Source: an uncultured Porphyromonadaceae bacterium (lineage in GTDB: Bacteria; Bacteroidota; Bacteroidia; Bacteroidales; Muribaculaceae). From it: a stretch of 11,317 bases of DNA. How positions within the stretch are numbered: the first letter of the stretch is position 1; the number at the start of each line of letters is the position of its first letter. Made by a program: the position numbers and the translations under genes. The notes below the pieces were generated by a model, which was given only the letters and a program-made list of their open reading frames with translations, was not told the DNA's origin and did no database searches. This document shows positions 5,725 through 11,317 of the stretch, piece by piece. The DNA lies in contig CAMHDX010000008.1 of NCBI GenBank assembly GCA_946183895.1, positions 1 to 11,317 of the forward strand, read 5' to 3'.

Positions 5725-8073
5725 ATGGCAAGAAAGAAAAACAATAGCGCCAAGCTCCAAGGCGAACAACGCGATCTGCATGACCGCGTCATCAATTTTT
5801 TCAATAGTCAGCACAACGAGACATCGTTCAACTACAAGCAGGTGTCGGCAGCCATTGGCGCCAACACGCCTCGCGCCCGCGCCCTGGTGGCGGAGGCGCT
5901 CGAGCTGCTCACAATTGACGGCTTCCTCGCCGAGACCTCCACAGGCCGCTACAAGGCGGCAGGCCACAACGTGGTCGCCGAGGGTGTGTTCGTGCGACGC
6001 AGCAACGGCAAGAACTCGGTGCTGCTTGACGAGCAGCCCACCGAGCCCATCGAGGTGGCGGAGCGCAACTCGATGCACGCGCTCAACGGCGACCGCGTGA
6101 CGGTGCACATCAGCGCGGCGCGCGGCGGCTGGGCGCCCGAGGCGCGCGTAATCAACATCATTGAGCGCAAGCAACAATCGTTTGTCGGCATGATCAAGGT
6201 CGAGAAATACTTTGCCATACTCAACACCGACAGCAAGTTCCTCGCCACCGACATCTTCATTCCGCTTGACAAACTCAAGAACGCCAAGACAGGCGACAAG
6301 GCCGTGGTGCGCATCATCGAGTGGCCCGAGGACGCCAACAGCCCTGTGGGCGAGGTGGTCGATGTGCTGGGCGCGGCAGGCGAGAACAACGCCGAGATTC
6401 ACGCCATCCTCGCCGAGTACGGTCTGCCGTACAAGTACCCCGAGAACGTGGAGCGCGCGGCGCGGCGCATCGACCCGGGCATCACACCCGAGGAGGTGGC
6501 CAAGCGCGTGGACATGCGCGCCGTGACCACATTCACCATCGACCCCACCGATGCCAAGGACTTTGACGACGCGCTGTCGCTGCGCCGCCTGGACAACGGC
6601 CACTGGGAGGTGGGTGTGCACATCGCCGACGTGTCGCACTACGTCAAGCCCGGCGGTGTGATTGACACCGAGGCGTACGACCGTGCCACCAGCGTCTATC
6701 TGGTCGACCGCACCGTGCCCATGTTGCCCGAGCGCCTGTGCAACTTCATCTGCTCGCTGCGCGAGGGCGAGGACAAGTTGACCTACTCGGTCCTGTTCGA
6801 GATGGACGAGACGGCTCATGTGCTCAAGTACAAGATTTGCCACACGGTGATCAACAGCAACCGCCGCATGGACTACGACGAGGCGCAACGCGTCATCGAC
6901 GGCGAGGAACACCCGCTCATGAGCGAGATTCTGGTGCTCAACAGCCTGGCTCAGCAACTGCGCGCCAGGCGGTTTGCCGAGGGCGGCTCGGTGACATTTG
7001 ACCGCCCGGAGGTCAAGTTCGAGATTGACGAGAACGGCAAGCCACTGCGCGTGATCCAACACATTTCCACGCCTGCCAACCAGCTCATCGAGGAGTTCAT
7101 GCTCCTTGCCAACCGCACCGTCGCCGCCCACATCGGCAAGCCTCACGGCAAGAAGCCCGTCAAGGCGATGGTCTACCGCATCCACGGCGAGCCCAATGTG
7201 GACAAACTCGCCAACCTGGCGCAGGTGGCGGCGACCTTTGGCTACAAGGTGTATGCCGGCCAGGGCAACGCGCGCAAGGTGAACCTCTCCATCAACGACA
7301 TGCTCAAGCGCTCGGAGGGCAAGCCGGAGCACAACCTACTGTCTATCATGGCGATACGCTCGATGGCTAAGGCGGTGTACGATGTCAACAACATCGGGCA
7401 CTACGGCTTGGCGTTTGACTACTACACTCACTTCACCTCGCCCATTCGCCGCTACCCGGACTTGATGGTGCATCGCTTGCTCGACCGCTACGCCGCCGGC
7501 AAGCGCAGTGTCGCCGTGGCGGACCTGGCGGCGGACTGCCAGCACTGCAGCGAGCGCGAGCAGCTGGCTGCCAATGCCGAGCGCGCCTCCATCAAGTTCA
7601 AGGAGGTGGAATTCATGGGCGACCGCCTGGGACAGGTGTTCGACGGCACCATCTCGGGCGTAACCGAGTGGGGCCTGTATGTCGAGGTGAACGACCTGTA
7701 CTGCGAGGGTATGATTCCGGCTCGCGACCTCGACGATGACTACTACGAGTTTGACGAGAAGTCCTACGCCCTGATTGGCCGCCGCACCTATCGGCTCGGT
7801 GACCCCATCACCATCCAGGTGGCGCGCGCCGACCTGGTCAAGAAGCAACTGGACTTTGTCATCGTTGACCAGCGTCACCCCGCCGGCACCCACCGCATTG
7901 ACCGCGCGCCCATCAGCTATCAGAGCAAGCGCGAGCATCGCGAGACACCGGTGCAGGCACGCCCCGAGCGCTCAGGCGGACGCCGCAAGCGCCACGCGCG
8001 TCAGGGCAAGGGCCTGCCCCAGGGACGCCAGCCCAAGCCATCACGCCGCAAGCGCAACAAGCCCACTAAATGA
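5725..8073 (+). CDS. rnr: Ribonuclease R (3'-5' exoribonuclease)
   Basis: 782 residues, within the usual RNase R range (about 700-820). It is a processive, Mg-dependent 3'-5' exoribonuclease that degrades structured RNA, acting in rRNA quality control and mRNA turnover. Layout: a basic N-terminus (MARKKN) and winged-helix-like region (residues about 15-75, ending in GRYKAAG); cold-shock OB domains (about 80-240, with GVFVRR, LNGDRVTVHI and FVGMIKVEKYFAIL); then the RNB catalytic domain. The active-site motif is TIDPTDAKDFDDALS, with Asp273, Asp279, Asp281 and Asp282 matching the metal-binding aspartates. A second signature, HFTSPIRRYPDL, is at residues 569-580. An S1 domain follows (about 636-712, GTISGVTEWGLYVEV), and a Lys/Arg-rich tail (about 740-782) resembles the RNA-binding tail of RNase R. 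The TGA overlaps the next ATG by 4 nt. AGGA 6 nt upstream supports the start. Confidence 0.97.
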   Translation: MARKKNNSAKLQGEQRDLHDRVINFFNSQHNETSFNYKQVSAAIGANTPRARALVAEALELLTIDGFLAETSTGRYKAAGHNVVAEGVFVRRSNGKNSVLLDEQPTEPIEVAERNSMHALNGDRVTVHISAARGGWAPEARVINIIERKQQSFVGMIKVEKYFAILNTDSKFLATDIFIPLDKLKNAKTGDKAVVRIIEWPEDANSPVGEVVDVLGAAGENNAEIHAILAEYGLPYKYPENVERAARRIDPGITPEEVAKRVDMRAVTTFTIDPTDAKDFDDALSLRRLDNGHWEVGVHIADVSHYVKPGGVIDTEAYDRATSVYLVDRTVPMLPERLCNFICSLREGEDKLTYSVLFEMDETAHVLKYKICHTVINSNRRMDYDEAQRVIDGEEHPLMSEILVLNSLAQQLRARRFAEGGSVTFDRPEVKFEIDENGKPLRVIQHISTPANQLIEEFMLLANRTVAAHIGKPHGKKPVKAMVYRIHGEPNVDKLANLAQVAATFGYKVYAGQGNARKVNLSINDMLKRSEGKPEHNLLSIMAIRSMAKAVYDVNNIGHYGLAFDYYTHFTSPIRRYPDLMVHRLLDRYAAGKRSVAVADLAADCQHCSEREQLAANAERASIKFKEVEFMGDRLGQVFDGTISGVTEWGLYVEVNDLYCEGMIPARDLDDDYYEFDEKSYALIGRRTYRLGDPITIQVARADLVKKQLDFVIVDQRHPAGTHRIDRAPISYQSKREHRETPVQARPERSGGRRKRHARQGKGLPQGRQPKPSRRKRNKPTK

Positions 8074-9416
8074 CGTTCGAGCAGGAGATACAGGAGCTGC
8101 TTGCAGGCGGCGAGGCTGAGGCCTTGCTGCAGGCGCTCGGCGGCGAGCCCACGGTGAGCGTGCGGCTCAACCGCACGCGACCGCTCATGACCGCGCTCAC
8201 GGGCGATGCGCCGGCTGAGCGGGTGCCGTGGTGCGACTGCGGCTACTACCTGGACCGGCGACCTGCGTTCACCCTCGACCCGAGCTGGCACGCGGGGGCT
8301 TACTACGTGCAGGACGCGTCGTCAATGTTCATCGCCCACGTGATTCGCAGCGTGGCGCCGCACACGCCGCTGTGCTACCTTGACCTGTGCGCCGCGCCGG
8401 GCGGCAAGACTACGGCGGCGATTGACGCGCTGCCCGCGGGCTCGCTCACCGTCGCCAACGAGGTGATGCCGGCACGCGCGCTCGCCCTGTGCGACAATGT
8501 GACCAAGTGGGGCAACCCGCGCACCGTGGTAACAAACGCGCAGCCGCGGGAATTCGCGCGACGACTGCCAGCCGCATTCGACATCGTGGCGGTGGACGCG
8601 CCGTGCAGCGGCGAGGGCATGATGCGCAAGGACACGCAAGCCGTGGAGCAATGGTCGCCGGCACTGGTGCGCCAATGCGCCACGCTGCAACGCGACATCC
8701 TCACTCACGCCTGGCAAGCGCTCAAGCCGGGCGGACTGCTCATCTACAGCACCTGCACCTTCAACCGCGAGGAGAACGAGTGCCAGCTGGAGTTTATCGC
8801 CGGCGAGCTGAGCGGTGAGCCCGTAGCGGTGGACACCGAGCCGGCATGGAACATCGCCGGCGGCATTGACACGCAACTGCCCTGCTACCGCTTTATGCCT
8901 CACCGCACCCGCGGCGAGGGCCTGTTCATGGCGGTGATGCGCAAGCCGCAAGGCACTGCGGGCGCGCGCCTCAAGCCGGCAAAGCCGGCGAAGCAACGCG
9001 ACACCGCGGCTCTGTCGTGGCTCGCCGAGCCTGACGGCGTTCAACTCGCCACTATCAACGACATCCAGTGCGCACTGCCACGCGACACAGCTCCCACGAT
9101 GCTGGGCGTCATGGGCGCCGTGCGCACCCTGCAGGCGGGCACACCGCTGCTCGACACGAGCCTGCCCAAGCGCCAGCCGCACGCGGCGCTCGCCTACAGC
9201 ACCCTGCTGCGCCACGACGCGTTCGCACGCGTCGCCGTGGACCGCGACACTGCCTTGCAGTACCTGCGCGGCGAGGCGCTCACTCTGCCCGACGCACCGC
9301 GTGGCGACGTCCTCATCACCCACGGCGGCATGCCGCTGGGCTTCGCGCGCAACCTGGGCTCGCGAGCCAACAACCTCTACCCCAAGCCGTGGCGCATCCG
9401 CACCACCCACACCTGA
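8070..9416 (+). CDS. RsmF-like rRNA (cytosine-5) methyltransferase, NOL1/NOP2/Sun family
   Basis: 448 residues, slightly shorter than E. coli RsmF (about 480). It is expected to use S-adenosylmethionine to methylate a cytosine in rRNA. The exact target (m5C1407 of 16S rRNA in E. coli RsmF) is inferred. Seen directly: an N-terminal PUA-like/NusB-free part with SVRLNRTR and HAGAYYVQDASSM, SAM motif I as DLCAAPGGKT (residues 105-114), motif IV as DAPCSGEGM with Cys179, and YSTCTFN with Cys229. The two Cys are the pair used for release and nucleophilic attack in RNA m5C methyltransferases. A Lys/Pro/Ala linker (KPAKPAK, about residue 303) leads to a C-terminal domain ending in GSRANNLYPKPWRIR, typical of the RsmF branch. 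The ATGA overlap with rnr suggests translational coupling, and no separate Shine-Dalgarno is visible. Confidence 0.92.
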   Translation: MTFEQEIQELLAGGEAEALLQALGGEPTVSVRLNRTRPLMTALTGDAPAERVPWCDCGYYLDRRPAFTLDPSWHAGAYYVQDASSMFIAHVIRSVAPHTPLCYLDLCAAPGGKTTAAIDALPAGSLTVANEVMPARALALCDNVTKWGNPRTVVTNAQPREFARRLPAAFDIVAVDAPCSGEGMMRKDTQAVEQWSPALVRQCATLQRDILTHAWQALKPGGLLIYSTCTFNREENECQLEFIAGELSGEPVAVDTEPAWNIAGGIDTQLPCYRFMPHRTRGEGLFMAVMRKPQGTAGARLKPAKPAKQRDTAALSWLAEPDGVQLATINDIQCALPRDTAPTMLGVMGAVRTLQAGTPLLDTSLPKRQPHAALAYSTLLRHDAFARVAVDRDTALQYLRGEALTLPDAPRGDVLITHGGMPLGFARNLGSRANNLYPKPWRIRTTHT

Positions 9417-9451
9417 TTAGCATCAATACATCTTACACCATAATAGTATCA
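9417..9451. other. Short AT-rich spacer before the restriction-modification gene
   Basis: 35 nt with only 10 G or C, between the rsmF-like stop and the next ATG, in an otherwise GC-rich region. There is no clear Shine-Dalgarno, hairpin or consensus promoter. Its composition is consistent with a start region or a junction where the restriction-modification gene was inserted, but nothing more specific can be read from it. Confidence 0.5.
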
Positions 9452-11317
9452 ATGAAAACAATGACCGACAAGCAGCACGCCGCTGCCGCCGCCACGTTTG
9501 CCACACGATGGGCTGACCGCGGCTACGAGAAGGGCGAAGGACAAAAGTTCTGGCTCGAGCTGCTGGGCGATGTGCTCGGCGTGGAGCACCCCACGAGCTA
9601 CATCGAGTTTGAGGACCAGGTGATGCTGGACAACACGTCGTTTATTGACGGCTACATCCCGTCAACACGCGTGCTGATTGAGCAAAAGTCGCTGGGCAAG
9701 GACCTGCGCAAGGGCATTCGCCAGAGTGACGGCTCATTTCTCACGCCCTATCAGCAGGCTCAGCGCTACATCATCGGACTGCCGCTGAGCCGCCACCCGC
9801 GGTGGGTGATTACGTGCAACTTCGCCACGCTACTCATCTACGATATGGAACGCCCCAATGCCGAGCCCGAGCAGATTGACATCGCCCACTTGGAGCGCGA
9901 GTGGTACCGGCTGCGCTTCCTGGTCGATAGCAGCAATAACCACTTGGAGCGCGAAATGCGAGTGTCGATGCGCGCCGGCGAAATCATCGGCGAGGTCTAC
10001 GACGCGCTGCTCGAGCAGTACGGCGACCGCGACACCTCCACCCTGCGCATGCTCAACATCTTGTGCGTCAGGCTCGTGTTTTGCCTGTATGCCGAGGACG
10101 CCGGGGTGTTTGCCCACGACCAGTTTCACGACTACCTGGCGCGCTTTGACGCCTCGATGATGCGCGGCGCGCTGCTGCAACTGTTCGACACGCTCAACAC
10201 GCCCGCCGAGCGCCGCAGCCGCTACCTCGCGCCGGAGCTCGCCGCCTTCCCCTACACCAACGGCGGCTTGTTTGCCGAGCCGATTGACCTGCCGCAGTTC
10301 ACGCCCTCGCTGCGCGACCTGCTGCTCAAGAATGCCTCGCTGGACTTTGATTGGAGCGAGATTTCGCCCACCATCTTCGGCGCGGTGTTTGAGAGTACTC
10401 TCAACCCCGAGACTCGCCGCAGCGGCGGAATGCACTACACGAGCATCGAGAATATCCACAAGGTCATCGACCCGCTGTTCCTCGACGAGCTACACAGCGA
10501 GTTCAACACCATCGCCGCCGAGCCGGTTGAGCGCACCCGCCGCACGCGACTGCTGGCATTCCAGGACAAGCTGGCGTTGCTCACATTCCTCGACCCGGCA
10601 TGCGGCAGCGGCAACTTCCTCACCGAGACCTACTTGTCGCTGCGGCGCCTCGAGAATCGCGTCGTGTCGCTGCTCACCGGCGGCAGAGCGGTGGTAGGCT
10701 TCGACGAATTTGACCCTATCAAGGTGAGTATCAATCAGTTCTACGGCATCGAGGTCAACGACTTCGCCGTCACGGTGGCGACCACGGCGCTGTGGATTAG
10801 CGAGGCGCAGATGCTGGCAGAGACCGAGCGCATCATCGCGCGCGACATCGACTTCCTGCCGCTCAAGAGCTACAGTAACATCGTGGAGGGCAACGCGTTG
10901 CGCATCGACTGGTCTACCGTCGTCCCGCCCTACACCCTCGACTACATCATCGGCAACCCGCCCTTTGTGGGATTTACTTTTATGAGTAGCGAGCAGAAGA
11001 AAGACCTTGAAGCCATTTATCCAAAAATAAAAAACCTGGATTACGTGTGTTGTTGGTTCAAGAAAGCCTGCGATTTCACACGAGATACTAATATTGAGTG
11101 TGCATTTTTAGCCACCAATTCCATAACACAAGGTGAAACAGTCGCTCGAATGTGGAGCAGGATAGACGTAACAATCAACTTTGCGCATAAAACATTTCAA
11201 TGGGATAGCGAAGCCTCAAACAATGCGCACGTCCACTGCGTAATAATTGGGTTTTCACACAAGGCAAGAGAAAAGCGATTATTGTTTGACAACCAAAGAG
11301 TCAAACAATGTGTCAAT
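9452..11317 (+). CDS. MmeI-like type IIL/IIG restriction-modification protein (fused nuclease and N6-adenine methyltransferase), 3' end outside window
   Basis: Open for 622 codons to the window edge. ATG 9452 (MKTMTDKQ) is taken as the start; ATG 9461 is an alternative. Single-chain enzymes of this family methylate adenine in their target and cut at a distance, using one recognition domain for both. Seen directly: an N-terminal region with FIDGYIPSTRVLIEQKS, where Asp66, Glu77 and Lys79 fit the D...ExK nuclease motif of the MmeI N-terminal domain; SLGKDLRKGIRQSDGS and TPYQQAQRYI; a helical spacer with MLNILCVRLVFCLYAEDAG; and a methyltransferase with motif I FLDPACGSGNFL (379-390), FYGIEVNDFAVTVA, and motif IV NPPF (502-505). 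The NPPF form indicates adenine N6 specificity. The rest of the methyltransferase and any target-recognition domain are beyond or at the window end. Base composition and codon use change abruptly just after motif IV. A methylase without nuclease activity cannot be excluded. Confidence 0.88.
   Translation, partial: MKTMTDKQHAAAAATFATRWADRGYEKGEGQKFWLELLGDVLGVEHPTSYIEFEDQVMLDNTSFIDGYIPSTRVLIEQKSLGKDLRKGIRQSDGSFLTPYQQAQRYIIGLPLSRHPRWVITCNFATLLIYDMERPNAEPEQIDIAHLEREWYRLRFLVDSSNNHLEREMRVSMRAGEIIGEVYDALLEQYGDRDTSTLRMLNILCVRLVFCLYAEDAGVFAHDQFHDYLARFDASMMRGALLQLFDTLNTPAERRSRYLAPELAAFPYTNGGLFAEPIDLPQFTPSLRDLLLKNASLDFDWSEISPTIFGAVFESTLNPETRRSGGMHYTSIENIHKVIDPLFLDELHSEFNTIAAEPVERTRRTRLLAFQDKLALLTFLDPACGSGNFLTETYLSLRRLENRVVSLLTGGRAVVGFDEFDPIKVSINQFYGIEVNDFAVTVATTALWISEAQMLAETERIIARDIDFLPLKSYSNIVEGNALRIDWSTVVPPYTLDYIIGNPPFVGFTFMSSEQKKDLEAIYPKIKNLDYVCCWFKKACDFTRDTNIECAFLATNSITQGETVARMWSRIDVTINFAHKTFQWDSEASNNAHVHCVIIGFSHKAREKRLLFDNQRVKQCVN
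9887..9954 (+). repeat. In-frame 14-nt direct repeat within the restriction-modification gene
   Basis: CACTTGGAGCGCGA occurs at 9887-9900 and 9941-9954, 54 nt (18 codons) apart, encoding HLERE twice (AHLEREW and NHLEREM). The second copy sits in a region that resembles other family members as I remember them. The repeat may be chance in GC-biased coding DNA. Confidence 0.6.
10968..11317. other. AT-rich compositional island covering the 3' part of the restriction-modification gene
   Basis: Bases 10981-11317 contain 135 G or C out of 337 (40%), against about 106 of 170 (62%) in 10801-10970. The drop starts directly after the NPPFVG codons, while the reading frame continues. In the AT-rich part I count six AAA, four ATA and two TTA codons in about 115. 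In the roughly 507 codons before it I see one AAA (codon 2) and no ATA. This indicates a different origin for the 3' part, and the island runs past the window end. Confidence 0.8.

Noticed and set aside
5486..5731. - strand frame encoding Ser-Asp-Tyr repeats
   Set aside because: The repeated tripeptide is the automatic result of a 9-nt tandem array. The frame overlaps coding DNA on the other strand and has no supporting start context.
5713..7332. 539-codon open frame on the - strand opposite rnr
   Set aside because: Antisense shadow of a GC-rich gene. Composition is His/Val/Leu/Ala-rich without domains, while the + strand has all RNase R motifs.

Overview
The window looks like a chromosome segment from a GC-rich (roughly 60-65% by eye) Gram-negative Bacteroidota, probably Bacteroidales. 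Three things point there: a lipid A Kdo transferase, the long fused NagB-like/PIG-L protein that is characteristic of Bacteroidales, and starts that mostly lack a strong Shine-Dalgarno. All real genes are on the + strand. The organism assignment rests on remembered family features, not on a search.

Left block (1-5592), four tightly packed genes: the 3' end of gltX (glutamyl-tRNA synthetase), a signal-peptide protein that resembles an outer-membrane beta-barrel, waaA (Kdo transferase), and a NagB-like/PIG-L fusion gene. Gaps are 1 nt, 0 nt and a 4-nt ATGA overlap, so this reads as one operon. The fusion gene is broken: its two domains lie in different frames, and the junction falls exactly inside the PIG-L zinc-binding motif. 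Comparison with the remembered family consensus suggests a 14-nt deletion.

Spacer (5593-5724): about 130 nt without a gene. It holds seven tandem 9-nt units in an A-A-B-C-A-A-B order, then two copies of a 17-nt direct repeat. The second copy supplies the putative ribosome-binding site of the next gene.

Middle block (5725-9416): rnr (RNase R, complete) overlaps by 4 nt with an RsmF-like rRNA cytosine-5 methyltransferase gene, a translationally coupled RNA-metabolism pair.

Right end (9452 to the window end): a gene for a single-chain MmeI-like restriction-modification protein (type IIL/IIG). It has an N-terminal D...ExK nuclease motif, a helical region and an N6-adenine methyltransferase with motifs I and IV visible. 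It is cut by the window end before any target-recognition domain. Immediately after motif IV (about 10968-10980) base composition falls from about 62% to 40% GC and codon use changes, while the reading frame stays open. That looks like exchange of the specificity-determining 3' half by recombination. It is the most interesting signal in the window. I do not see a wholly new multi-gene system here.
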